The translations under genes were made by a program, and so were the position numbers. From JBICHM01 sp043101835 (GTDB lineage Bacteria; Planctomycetota; Phycisphaerae; Phycisphaerales; UBA1924): 26,432 nucleotides of DNA. This document shows, piece by piece, positions 7,187-14,549 of the stretch. The DNA is taken from the NCBI GenBank assembly GCA_043101835.1, contig JBICHM010000305.1:1-26432 (forward strand), given 5' to 3'. Numbering within the stretch: position 1 is the stretch's first letter; every line of letters begins with the position of its first letter. Under the pieces are notes generated by a model that saw only the letters and a program-made list of their open reading frames with translations, was not told the origin of the DNA and did not search any database.

Positions 7187-8338
7187 ATGCACAATCGATT
7201 CCTCATCATGCTCCTGCTCGCGATCGCGCCGGCGCCGGTCGCCCTCGCCGGCGATCTCAACCCAACAGGCGCCCCGGCGTCGACGATGAAGACGCTCGAC
7301 GAGGTCGAGCCGCGGATCCCCGTCGGGCCGCTCACGACGCCCGGGGACGCCGACAGCGTGTACCGCATCACGAAGTCCGGGTCGTACTACCTGACCGAGA
7401 ACCTGGTGGGGCAGGTCGGGAAGCACGGCGTGGAGATCGCGGCGAGCGATGTGACGCTCGACCTGATGGGCTTCACGCTGGCGGGGCGGGCCGGCACGCT
7501 GACGGGGATCTTCAGCACGCGCGTGAACCTGACCGTGCACAACGGCGTCGTGCGAGACTGGGTCGGCTGGGGGGTCGATCTCTCGCAGGGCCTCAACACC
7601 CGAGTGTCGGGTCTCGGCGTGCACAGCAACGACGCCGGGGGCGTTTTCCTCGGTCAGCACAGCGTGATCGAAGATTGCATCGCGCGAGCCAATCTCGGCG
7701 ATGGGCTCGTGGTCAGTTCGGAAGGCCTCATCGTCAACTGCACCGCGGACGCGAACACCGGATTCGGCATCGCCGCCGGCGTGGGCAGCGTGATCCGCCA
7801 GTCGCGAGCCTCCGGCGGATCCGGCGCCGGATTTCTCGTCAACTCCGGCCTGGCCGTGGGGTGCGTCGCCGAGACCAACACCGGCGATGGATTCTTCGCG
7901 TTCGACTCGATCCTCCGCGACTGCAACGCATCGTTCAACAGCGGGAGCGGGATCAACGCGACGGAGGACACGAGCGTGCTCGACAGCATCGCGAGCAGCA
8001 ACGGCGCCCACGGTGTCGTCGTCGGGAGCCGGTGCGTCATCGTGCGGAGCCACTTCAGCCTCAACGGCTCGAGCGGCGTCGGCGCCGGCGTCCTGGCGAC
8101 CGGCGACCAGAACCGCATCGAAGACAACGCGGTGATGCGCGGCGACATCGGTTTCGACATCGATGGGTCCGGCAACTTCCTCGCGCGCAACACCTCGTTC
8201 GGCGCGACGACGAACTACGACATCGGCGCCGGCAACATCTGCCTGGTGGTGACCGCGAGTCTCGCCGGCGCCTTCAGCGGTGACGCGGGGGGCGTCTCGC
8301 CGGGTTCGGCGGACCCGAACGCCAACTACGCCAGGTAA
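7187..8338 (+). CDS. Exported right-handed beta-helix protein BH5
   Basis: The protein has 383 residues. The signal peptide MHNRFLIMLLLAIAPAPVALA is followed by a slightly degraded shared block (GDLNPTGAPASTMKTLDEVE, then TKSGSYYLTENL, where relatives have TPPGAPAP and TQPGSYYLTGNL). Coils such as DCIARANLGDGL, NCTADANTGFGI and GCVAETNTGDGF lead to the cap GVLATGDQNRIEDN and GDIGFDIDGSGNFLARNT. The tail ends DPNANYAR, the most divergent of the six, lacking both the tryptophan and the final aromatic residue. ATG 7187 has GGAG 5 bases upstream. It lacks the long hairpin leader of BH2-BH4 and probably depends on transcription from upstream. Relaxed constraint is possible, but the frame is intact. 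Confidence 0.83.
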   Translation: MHNRFLIMLLLAIAPAPVALAGDLNPTGAPASTMKTLDEVEPRIPVGPLTTPGDADSVYRITKSGSYYLTENLVGQVGKHGVEIAASDVTLDLMGFTLAGRAGTLTGIFSTRVNLTVHNGVVRDWVGWGVDLSQGLNTRVSGLGVHSNDAGGVFLGQHSVIEDCIARANLGDGLVVSSEGLIVNCTADANTGFGIAAGVGSVIRQSRASGGSGAGFLVNSGLAVGCVAETNTGDGFFAFDSILRDCNASFNSGSGINATEDTSVLDSIASSNGAHGVVVGSRCVIVRSHFSLNGSSGVGAGVLATGDQNRIEDNAVMRGDIGFDIDGSGNFLARNTSFGATTNYDIGAGNICLVVTASLAGAFSGDAGGVSPGSADPNANYAR

Positions 8339-8360
8339 CGCGCGGATGAGGAGCAAGGCC

Positions 8361-9656
8361 ATGCGAAGTCTGTGGATCTGTGTCAGCCTGTTGTGTGCCG
8401 CCGCGCCCGCCGGTGCGGGCGATCTCGCGCCCCCCGGCGCCCCCGCGCCCTCAATGAAGACGCTCGACCAGGTCGAGCCGCGGATCCCGATCGGGCCGCT
8501 GACGGCGCCGGGCGACGCCGACAGCGTCTTCCGCATCACGCAGCCGGGGTCGTACTTCCTGACGGGCGATCTGCTCGGCGAGGCGGGGAAGCGCGGCGTC
8601 GAGATCGCCGCGAGCGGTGTGACGCTCGACCTGATGGGGTTCACGATGCAGGGCGTCGCGGGCTCGCTCGAGGGCGTGGGCGCCCCCGGGTCGTTCGGCG
8701 ACTTCGAAGGCGTGCGCGTCCGGAACGGCTTCATCCGGGAGTGGGGCGGCTCCGGTGTCGACCTGAACTTCGTGATCGGCAGCGCGGTGGAGGACATCGT
8801 CGCGATGGCGAACGATCATGGGATCGTGCTCGGCGTGTCCGGCGTCGCGATCGACTGCCATGTGGAGAGCAATGTGCGCGAGGGCGTGCGCAACAGCTTT
8901 GGCGGCGCCCGGGCGACGCGGGTGCAGGCCCGGTCCAACGGCGGCATCGGGATCTCGCTCGCCAACGACGGGGTCGTCGAGGATTGCTTCGTGGCCGGCA
9001 GTGGATCGATCGGCGTCAATCTCTTCAACGGCGGCCGTGTTTCGAACACGGTGTCGAACTTCAACGGCAACCACGGGATCAACATCGGGTCGGGGACGGC
9101 GATCGGCTGCGCGGCCGAGGTCAATGGCGGCAGCGGCATCAACGCCGGCAGCACGGTCGTCGTGGATTCCTGCTCCGCCACATCGAACGACGGCGACGGC
9201 GTGACCGGCGGCGGCGTCGTGATCTCGACCGTGGCGTCCTTCAACGACCTGAGCGGCCTGACGACGAGCTTCGGCGCCACCGTTCGCGACTGCACATTCA
9301 ACTTCAACAGCGGCCCCGGGATTACGGTGACGACGCAATCGACGGTCGCCGGCAACACAGTCCGAGCCAACGGCAACGGCTCGGCGTTCGCGCCCGGCAT
9401 CCTCGTCACCGGCAACGACAACCGCATCGACGACAACCAGATCGTCGGCAACGATGTCGGCCTCGATGTGGACGGCGTGAGCAACATCATCATGCGCAAC
9501 ACCGCCGCGGGGAACGGGACGAGCTACCAGATCGTCGCGAACAACTTCTACGGCCGCATCGTGGACATGACGGTCGCCGCGACGCCGGCGGTGAACGGCA
9601 ACAGCGCCGCGAACCAGATCGGCACGACCGAGCCGTGGTCGAACTTCGCGTACTGA
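8361..9656 (+). CDS. Exported right-handed beta-helix protein BH6
   Basis: The protein has 431 residues: a signal peptide ending PAGA, then GDLAPPGAPAPSMKTLDQVE to QPGSYFLTGDLLGE, a long beta-helix (coils such as DCHVESNVREGV, DCFVAGSGSIGV, GCAAEVNGGSGI, SCSATSNDGDGV), the cap GILVTGNDNRIDDN with NDVGLDVDGVSNIIMRNT, and the tail EPWSNFAY. I chose ATG 8361 over the in-frame ATG 8346 because GGAG then sits 7 bases upstream and the signal peptide begins at once. It lies 22 bases after BH5 and its stop is 16 bases from the convergent lysS stop; I see no clear intrinsic terminator in that gap. It is the last member of the array. Confidence 0.84.
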   Translation: MRSLWICVSLLCAAAPAGAGDLAPPGAPAPSMKTLDQVEPRIPIGPLTAPGDADSVFRITQPGSYFLTGDLLGEAGKRGVEIAASGVTLDLMGFTMQGVAGSLEGVGAPGSFGDFEGVRVRNGFIREWGGSGVDLNFVIGSAVEDIVAMANDHGIVLGVSGVAIDCHVESNVREGVRNSFGGARATRVQARSNGGIGISLANDGVVEDCFVAGSGSIGVNLFNGGRVSNTVSNFNGNHGINIGSGTAIGCAAEVNGGSGINAGSTVVVDSCSATSNDGDGVTGGGVVISTVASFNDLSGLTTSFGATVRDCTFNFNSGPGITVTTQSTVAGNTVRANGNGSAFAPGILVTGNDNRIDDNQIVGNDVGLDVDGVSNIIMRNTAAGNGTSYQIVANNFYGRIVDMTVAATPAVNGNSAANQIGTTEPWSNFAY

Positions 9657-9672
9657 TCAGGGCCAGTCCGGC

Positions 9673-11289
9673 TCAGGGCCGATCCAGCGGGCGCATGAAC
9701 GGGAACAGGATCACATCGCGGATCGACTGCTGGTTCGTCAGCAGCATCACCAGGCGGTCGATCCCCAGCCCAAGCCCGCCGGCGGGGGGCATGCCGACCT
9801 TCAACGCCTCGATAAAGTCCTCATCGAAGGCGCGGAAGGCCGTCTCCTCGTCGTCCATGCCCTGGAGCTGCTCGCGGAACTTCTCGGCCTGGATGTCCGG
9901 GTCGTTGAGTTCCGTGTACGCCGGGCCGATCTCCATGCCGGCAATGAAGAGGTCCCATCGCTGCGCGACGGCCGGGTTGTCGGGGTCGGGGCGGGTCAGC
10001 GGCGAGAGGGCCGCGGGGTAGTCGGTGACGAAGGTCGGCTGCTGGGGGTCGAGTGTGGCCTCGGCGACCTCCTCGAAGACCTCGTTGACGATGAGGATGT
10101 CGGCCAGCCCCTCGTGCTTGAGGCCCTTCTGCTTCGCGACCTCGCGCGCCCGCTTCGCGTCCGTCATGGGGAAGCCGAGCGCGTTCTCGAACAGCTCGGC
10201 GTACGACACGCGCCGGAAGGGCGAGCCGTAGTCGATCGAGAGGTCGCCGTAGGGCAGGCGCACCTGCGCGGGGTCGATGTCTTCGGTCTCAACATCGGCG
10301 TCTGCCGTGGTGACGGCCACCCAGTGGGCGAGCTCGCGGATGAGGCTCTCGGTCAGCTCCATCATCGTGCCCGAGTCGCCGAAGGCCTCGTACACCTCGA
10401 CGCTGGTGAACTCCGGGTTGTGGGAGCGGTCGACGCCCTCGTTGCGAAAGATGCGCCCGATCTCGTAGACCTTCGGCATGCCGCCGACCATGAGGCGCTT
10501 GAGGTGCAGCTCGGTCGCGATGCGCATGACGACGGGCATGTCGAGCGCGTTGAGGTGGCTGAGGAAGGGCCGGGCCGCGGCGCCGCCGGCCTGAGGCTGG
10601 AGCACCGGCGTCTCGACCTCGAGGAAGCCGCGCCCGTCGAGAAACCTGCGGATGCGGCTGATGATCTGCGGGCGCATCTTCGCGACGCGCATCGAATCGG
10701 GATTCGCGTAGAGATCGATGTACCGCTTGCGGTAGCGGACTTCCTTGTCCTGCAGGCCCGACCACTTCTCCGGCGGGGGCGCGAGGCTCTTGGCGCCCAT
10801 CGCGAGGCGCGACGCCCAGATCGTCACCTCGCCGGTGCGCGTCTTCATCAGCGGGCCCTCGGCGATGACGATGTCGCCGAGGTCCACGACCTTCGCGAGG
10901 TTGAAGCCCGTCTCGTCGCAGTCCTTCTTGCTCACGGCGATCTGCAGGTCGCCGTGGCCCTCGACGCCGTCCACCGAGTGGTCGCGGAGCTGCAGCCAGA
11001 TGAGTTTGCCGTTGTCGCGATGGAGCATGACGCGCCCGGCGACGCGCACGACGGGGCGCCGGTCGGTGAAGCCGGGCTCGTTCTTCTTTGCCTGGTGGTC
11101 GGCGTCGGCCTTCTCGTCGTAGAGGCTGCGCGCTTCGGCGAGCGGGACGAGGCCGTCGGTCCGCTGGCCGAAGGGGCGCACGCCGAGGGCGGCGACCTTG
11201 GCGAGGTTCTCGCGGCGCTGGGCCTCGAGGCGGTGGATGTCCTCGGCCCCGCCGGCCTGCTCGGTGGTGATGTCGGTGGATTCGCTCAT
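9673..11289 (-). CDS. lysS: Lysyl-tRNA synthetase, class II
   Basis: LysS charges tRNA-Lys with lysine in the cytoplasm. The 538-residue product is slightly longer than the usual 490-510. An N-terminal OB-fold anticodon-binding domain (about 70-165, with VRVAGRVMLHRDNGKLIWLQ) precedes the catalytic core. Motif 1 lies near 203-225 (FLEVETPVLQPQAGGAAARPF), motif 2 near 280-300 (RIFRNEGVDRSHNPEFTSVE) and motif 3 near 505-530 (GGLGLGIDRLVMLLTN). TFVTDYPAALSPLTR and ELND support lysine rather than aspartate or asparagine specificity. ATG 11289 starts the homologous region and lies 7 bases after a TACACT box, again suggesting a leaderless mRNA; the frame upstream is only a GC-driven extension through the SDR region. 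Confidence 0.95.
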   Translation of the reverse strand: MSESTDITTEQAGGAEDIHRLEAQRRENLAKVAALGVRPFGQRTDGLVPLAEARSLYDEKADADHQAKKNEPGFTDRRPVVRVAGRVMLHRDNGKLIWLQLRDHSVDGVEGHGDLQIAVSKKDCDETGFNLAKVVDLGDIVIAEGPLMKTRTGEVTIWASRLAMGAKSLAPPPEKWSGLQDKEVRYRKRYIDLYANPDSMRVAKMRPQIISRIRRFLDGRGFLEVETPVLQPQAGGAAARPFLSHLNALDMPVVMRIATELHLKRLMVGGMPKVYEIGRIFRNEGVDRSHNPEFTSVEVYEAFGDSGTMMELTESLIRELAHWVAVTTADADVETEDIDPAQVRLPYGDLSIDYGSPFRRVSYAELFENALGFPMTDAKRAREVAKQKGLKHEGLADILIVNEVFEEVAEATLDPQQPTFVTDYPAALSPLTRPDPDNPAVAQRWDLFIAGMEIGPAYTELNDPDIQAEKFREQLQGMDDEETAFRAFDEDFIEALKVGMPPAGGLGLGIDRLVMLLTNQQSIRDVILFPFMRPLDRP

Positions 11290-11296
11290 CGTGGGC

Positions 11297-11302
11297 AGTG
11301 TA
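11297..11302 (-). promoter_or_regulatory. Putative -10 box of lysS (leaderless)
   Basis: TACACT on the minus strand ends 7 bases before the lysS ATG, with no Shine-Dalgarno sequence between. The same hexamer precedes the divergent SDR gene and rmuC. Confidence 0.55.
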
Positions 11303-11360
11303 GCCGGGAGTCGCGGCGGCTCCCGATCGACCCCTCTGATGCGCAGCGCACCCGTTGTTT

Positions 11361-11414
11361 CCTCCCCCGCGCGAGCGGGGGAGGTGTCCGCGCACGCGGA
11401 CGGAGGGGGCTCCG
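11361..11414 (+). repeat. Triple-hairpin palindromic repeat, copy B
   Basis: Three consecutive perfect hairpins: CCTCCCCCGC-gcga-GCGGGGGAGG (11361-11384), GTCCGC-gcac-GCGGAC (11386-11401) and CGGAG-gggg-CTCCG (11401-11414). It resembles dispersed REP-type elements found in many GC-rich genomes. Confidence 0.75.
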
Positions 11415-11534
11415 AGATTTCCTCCTTCTCCAACGCTCGTCGCGCGGCGGGCGTCGAACCGGATCGACGGCTCGCGCGGTCGGCTCGGTGCTCACGGTCG
11501 TGCGCGTGATTCGCGAGGAGGCCGGGAGGAGTGG

Positions 11535-11588
11535 GGAGCCCCCTCCGTCGGCTGCGCCGACACCTCCCCCGGCGAGGGCCGGGGGAGG
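11535..11588 (-). repeat. Triple-hairpin palindromic repeat, copy C (inverted)
   Basis: This is the reverse-complement form of copy B: GGAG-cccc-CTCC (11535-11546), GTCGGC-tgc-GCCGAC (11547-11561) and CCTCCCCCGG-cgaggg-CCGGGGGAGG (11563-11588). Where it differs from copy B in the stems, both arms change together, so pairing is kept. Confidence 0.75.
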
Positions 11589-11622
11589 AGATTGCGCGGG
11601 CGGTTGTCGCCGATCGCCCCGC

Positions 11623-11628
11623 TACACT
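11623..11628 (+). promoter_or_regulatory. Putative -10 box of the SDR gene (leaderless)
   Basis: TACACT ends 6 bases before ATG 11635. The gap CGACCC has no ribosome site. Confidence 0.55.
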
Positions 11629-11634
11629 CGACCC

Positions 11635-12387
11635 ATGAGCACGCTGACTGATCAGGTCGTCATCGTCACCGGGGCCAGCAGCGGCATCGGCGAGGCGACG
11701 GCGCGCGAACTGGGCCGGCGCGGGGCGCGCGTCGTCTGCTGCGCCCGGCGCGCCGAGCGACTGCACGACCTCGTCGAGGCGATCGCGGCGGACGGCGGCC
11801 ACGCCATCGCGCGCCGGTGCGATGTCACGGAGCGCGACCAGGTCGAGGCCGTCGTCGCCGGGGCGATCGAGACCTGGGGGCGCATCGACGCCCTCGTCAA
11901 CAACGCCGGCGTCATGCCGATCAGCCACATCGACCAGCTGGATGTCGACGGCTGGGACCGCATGATCGATGTGAACATCAAAGGTGTGCTCTACTTCGTG
12001 GCGGCGTGCCTGCCCCACATGTTCGAGCGCGGCGCCGGGCACATCGTGAACATCTCCAGCACGGCCGGGCGGCGCGTCATCCCCGGCGGAACGGTCTATT
12101 GCGCGACCAAGCACGCCGTGCACGCGCTCAGCGAGGGGCTGCGCGCCGAACTGGCGACGCGCGACATCCGCGTGACGATCGTCGCCCCTGGGTTCGTGAA
12201 GACCGAGCTGCAGAGCCACGTCACCGACGAGCGGATCCTCAAGCGCTGGAAGGACGCCTCGGCGAAGTCGGCGCTGACGCCCCTCGAGGCGGGCGACATC
12301 GCCGAGGCCGTCCGGCTCGCGCTCGAAGCCCCGGCGCACGTCGGGTACAACGAGATCCTCGTCCGGCCGACGAGGCAGGAGGGCTGA
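11635..12387 (+). CDS. Short-chain dehydrogenase/reductase (SDR), classical type
   Basis: This 250-residue cytoplasmic NAD(P)H-dependent oxidoreductase has the usual classical-SDR length. It has the dinucleotide-binding TGASSGIG (12-19), CDV near 62-64, NNAG (89-92), and a catalytic triad visible as Ser142 in NISSTAG with Tyr155 and Lys159 in YCATK. The basic CARRAERL after the second strand favours NADP(H) over NAD(H); this is an inference. The sequence is like YdfG/serine-dehydrogenase-type SDRs (GVMPISHIDQL, VDGWDRMIDVNIKGVLY), but the substrate cannot be read from it. It starts 6 bases after TACACT. The LptF/LptG-family gene begins 15 bases after its stop, so the two are likely cotranscribed, though no functional link is evident. 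Confidence 0.9.
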   Translation: MSTLTDQVVIVTGASSGIGEATARELGRRGARVVCCARRAERLHDLVEAIAADGGHAIARRCDVTERDQVEAVVAGAIETWGRIDALVNNAGVMPISHIDQLDVDGWDRMIDVNIKGVLYFVAACLPHMFERGAGHIVNISSTAGRRVIPGGTVYCATKHAVHALSEGLRAELATRDIRVTIVAPGFVKTELQSHVTDERILKRWKDASAKSALTPLEAGDIAEAVRLALEAPAHVGYNEILVRPTRQEG

Positions 12388-12402
12388 CGCCCGCCCCCGC
12401 GC

Positions 12403-13509
12403 ATGCGCATTCTCGATCGCTACATCGCGATGATCTACCTGGCGAACATCGTCTCGCTGTTCGTCGCGCTCTCGGCGTTCGTCGTGGGCGTGGACATCTT
12501 CCTGAACCTGAAGAACTTCGTCGCCGCGGCGGAGCGCGTGGCGCCCGAGGACGCCGGCGCCCTCTGGATCGCCGCGAACACCTGCCTGAACGTGATCGAC
12601 CTGTGGGGCCCGCGCCTGCTGCAGCTGTTCAGCTACCTGATCGGGCTGATCCTCATCGCGGCGATGGGCTTCACGCTCACGACGCTCGTGCGCCGGCGAG
12701 AACTCGTCGCAGGGCTCTCGAGCGGGGTGAGCCTGCACCGGCTCGCGGCGCCGTTCCTGGTCGTGGGGGCCGTCTTCATCGGGCTCGCCATCGCCAATCA
12801 GGAGCTCGTGCTGCCCCGCATCGCGCACCTGCTGCCCCGCAGCGCCGGCGACACCTTCAAGCGCAGCCTCGACGCCGTCACCGTGCCGCTGCTCAGGGAC
12901 GGCGCCGGGCGCCTCTTCTACGCCTCCGACTTCGACCCTGCGACCGGCACGATGCGCAACGTGCACATCTGGGAGCGTCAGGACGACGGGCGCATCGCGC
13001 GGCGCATCCGCGCTGACGAAGCCCGCTGGACAGGACGCGCCTGGGAGCTGACGAGCCCGAGCGTCGAGGCGCTCGCGGGGCTCGACGCCGGCGCGCCGCC
13101 CGACCGCATCGAGACGGATCTCGAGCCCGACGCGGTGCTCGTCAAGCGCGTGCGCGGCTACGGCGCCACGCTCTCCTGGCGCCAGATCGACCGAATGCTC
13201 ACGAGCAATGCGCAGATGGATCCCGAATCAGCGCGCCGGCTGCAGAAGATCCGCTACGGACGCATCGCGATGGCGTGCGCCAACTTCCTTGCGCTGCTCA
13301 TTGCGCTGCCCTTCTTCCTGGTGCGCCTGCCGCAGAACATGGTCGCGCAGACGCTCAAGAGCGCGCCGGTGGCGATCGGCGCGATGATCGGCGGCGCCTT
13401 GGGCGCCGCGGCCCCGCTGCCGGGGCTGCCCGTCGAGATCGGCGTCTTCGTGCCGGCGATGGTGCTGCTGCCGCTGGCGATCGCGGCGATCGTCAGCATC
13501 CGCTCGTAG
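12403..13509 (+). CDS. LptF/LptG-family (YjgP/YjgQ) permease
   Basis: The protein has 368 residues, normal for the family. Three transmembrane segments lie near residues 10-33, 70-95 and 113-135, a periplasmic domain near 140-280, and three more segments near 290-308, 318-338 and 342-366. LptF and LptG are the inner-membrane halves of the ABC transporter that lifts lipopolysaccharide from the membrane and feeds the LptC-A-D bridge. Family hallmarks visible are the N-terminal ILDRYIAMIY and the RRRELVAGLSSGVS loop, which contacts the LptB ATPase. F and G cannot be told apart here, and no second permease or lptB is adjacent. No Shine-Dalgarno sequence lies before ATG 12403; it probably shares the SDR transcript. 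It converges with the DUF4190-like gene 9 bases after its stop. Confidence 0.88.
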   Translation: MRILDRYIAMIYLANIVSLFVALSAFVVGVDIFLNLKNFVAAAERVAPEDAGALWIAANTCLNVIDLWGPRLLQLFSYLIGLILIAAMGFTLTTLVRRRELVAGLSSGVSLHRLAAPFLVVGAVFIGLAIANQELVLPRIAHLLPRSAGDTFKRSLDAVTVPLLRDGAGRLFYASDFDPATGTMRNVHIWERQDDGRIARRIRADEARWTGRAWELTSPSVEALAGLDAGAPPDRIETDLEPDAVLVKRVRGYGATLSWRQIDRMLTSNAQMDPESARRLQKIRYGRIAMACANFLALLIALPFFLVRLPQNMVAQTLKSAPVAIGAMIGGALGAAAPLPGLPVEIGVFVPAMVLLPLAIAAIVSIRS

Positions 13510-13518
13510 CGATCGCGA

Positions 13519-14352
13519 TCACCCCTCGTCGGGGGCGGGCTCGGTCGGCGCGGCGGACGCATCCGGCGCTGGCGTCTCATCCGTGCTCTCGGGCAAGACG
13601 ACCTGCCAGCCGAAGGCCGGCGCGAAGGCCGCGGCGGGTCCGTCGGCGCGGAGCGAGACGGCTTTGAGGTCCGGCATCTGCACCATGATGTCAACGAGCA
13701 GCACCTGCGAGCCGCTGAACCCGTCCTCATCGAAGATCGGCCATGCGAGCACATCGCCGTTGGCGCATCGAAGCGTGACCGGCACCGGCGCGAAGCTGCC
13801 TTGCCCGCCGGGTCCGGGCGCGCCGCCCTGGGGCGGCTGCTGCATGTTGCCGTAGATGCGCTCGAAGGCCTCGATGGTCGTGCTGAAGTCGGTCTCGATG
13901 CTCTGGATCGCGCCCTGCTCGGACTCGATGGTGTCGATGAAGAAGCGCACATGCGCCGGGTCGAGATCGCCGGCGGCGTCGGGCGTAAGTTCGGCCTGCA
14001 GCGCCGTCAGGTCGCCGGACGCCGCGGCGAGCATCGCGCGCTCGGCGACCGGCGCCATCTGCTTGGTGTAGAAGGTCCACGCCTGCAGCCCGCCCACGCC
14101 GATGGCGCCCCAGATCACCGTGCCGATGAGGCCGAGGATGATGCCGACCGCGGCGGGGCCGCGTCCGCTCAGACGTCCCTGACTCTGCCCGATGAGGCCC
14201 AGCGCGAGCACGCCGAACATGGCCGCGAGCAGGCCGACGCCCGGGAGGCAGCAGCCCAGCGATGTCACCAGGCTGGTGACGGCCATCGCGCTCGTGCGCT
14301 GCGGCTCGCCATCGAAGCCGTAGGCGTCCTTTGCATACGGGTCATTGCGCAT
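13519..14352 (-). CDS. DUF4190-like membrane protein with extracytoplasmic C-terminal domain
   Basis: The protein has 277 residues. A short N-terminal tail (MRNDPYAKDAYGFDG) precedes two hydrophobic helices (about 23-55 and 65-90) joined by GQSQGRLSGRGPAAVG, the layout of DUF4190 proteins. The rest (about 95-277) is soluble, with helical text such as IDTIESEQGAIQSIETDF and an acidic, proline-rich end. Its position relative to the membrane is inferred, not shown. ATG 14352 is preferred over longer in-frame starts because it opens the DUF4190 region and lies 7 bases after TACGGT on the minus strand. Function unknown. It is divergent from the M16-family gene and convergent with the LptF/LptG-family gene. 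Confidence 0.78.
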   Translation of the reverse strand: MRNDPYAKDAYGFDGEPQRTSAMAVTSLVTSLGCCLPGVGLLAAMFGVLALGLIGQSQGRLSGRGPAAVGIILGLIGTVIWGAIGVGGLQAWTFYTKQMAPVAERAMLAAASGDLTALQAELTPDAAGDLDPAHVRFFIDTIESEQGAIQSIETDFSTTIEAFERIYGNMQQPPQGGAPGPGGQGSFAPVPVTLRCANGDVLAWPIFDEDGFSGSQVLLVDIMVQMPDLKAVSLRADGPAAAFAPAFGWQVVLPESTDETPAPDASAAPTEPAPDEG

Positions 14353-14359
14353 GGGCGTC

Positions 14360-14365
14360 ACCGTA
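14360..14365 (-). promoter_or_regulatory. Putative -10 box of the DUF4190-like gene (leaderless)
   Basis: TACGGT on the minus strand ends 7 bases before ATG 14352, matching the TANNNT arrangement of lysS, pyrE, rmuC and the SDR gene. Confidence 0.45.
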
Positions 14366-14549
14366 GTTTTCGGGCGGTCCCTCCGCCAGCGGGCGAGGGG
14401 ATCCCCGTCCTCCCGCACAGGTTCTTCGGACCAGACGCCGATGGCTTCCACGGGCCCCGCCCGGGCCCAGCGGACGCAACGGTCCGCAGAGCCCCCGGTA
14501 CCATCCCCAGGCGCAACCACCCCCCGGAACGAGCGCCATTCGACGACGC

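Larger units (their letters stand above)
2133..9656 (+). repeat. Tandem array of six paralogous beta-helix genes
   Basis: Six same-strand genes encode the same architecture. The DNA for the N-terminal block (around GACGATGAAGACGCTCGACG and what follows) is strongly alike in all six, as are parts of the 3' ends, while the middles diverge and differ in length. Products run from 370 to 451 residues. Gaps are about 80, 70 and 78 bases between BH1 and BH4, then only 11 and 22. This pattern fits local duplication followed by divergence and coil gain or loss. Confidence 0.85.
11290..11634. other. Gene-free region between divergent lysS and SDR genes
   Basis: These 345 bases hold the start-proximal promoters of both flanking genes at the edges and two inverted copies of the triple-hairpin repeat (11361-11414 and 11535-11588), separated by about 120 bases. 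Reading frames across it are produced by the repeats. I see no small gene or RNA gene. Confidence 0.7.

Noticed and set aside
7028..8797. A long open frame on the minus strand opposite BH5 and BH6
   Set aside because: It runs antisense to two genes with signal peptides, ribosome sites and paralogues. Its translation is low-complexity Arg/Asp/Ala/Val text, as expected of a GC-rich antisense frame.
2600..9400. Regularly spaced DNA repeats resembling a CRISPR array
   Set aside because: The periodicity is about 66 bases of coding sequence in frame with 22-residue protein coils. The units are degenerate and lie inside intact genes.
9657..9672. A shared bidirectional terminator between BH6 and lysS
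   Set aside because: The 16-base gap holds no stem and no T-run on either strand.
11290..12966. An open frame continuing lysS far upstream on the minus strand
   Set aside because: It crosses the repeat region and is antisense to the SDR and LptF/LptG-family genes. LysRS homology begins at 11289.
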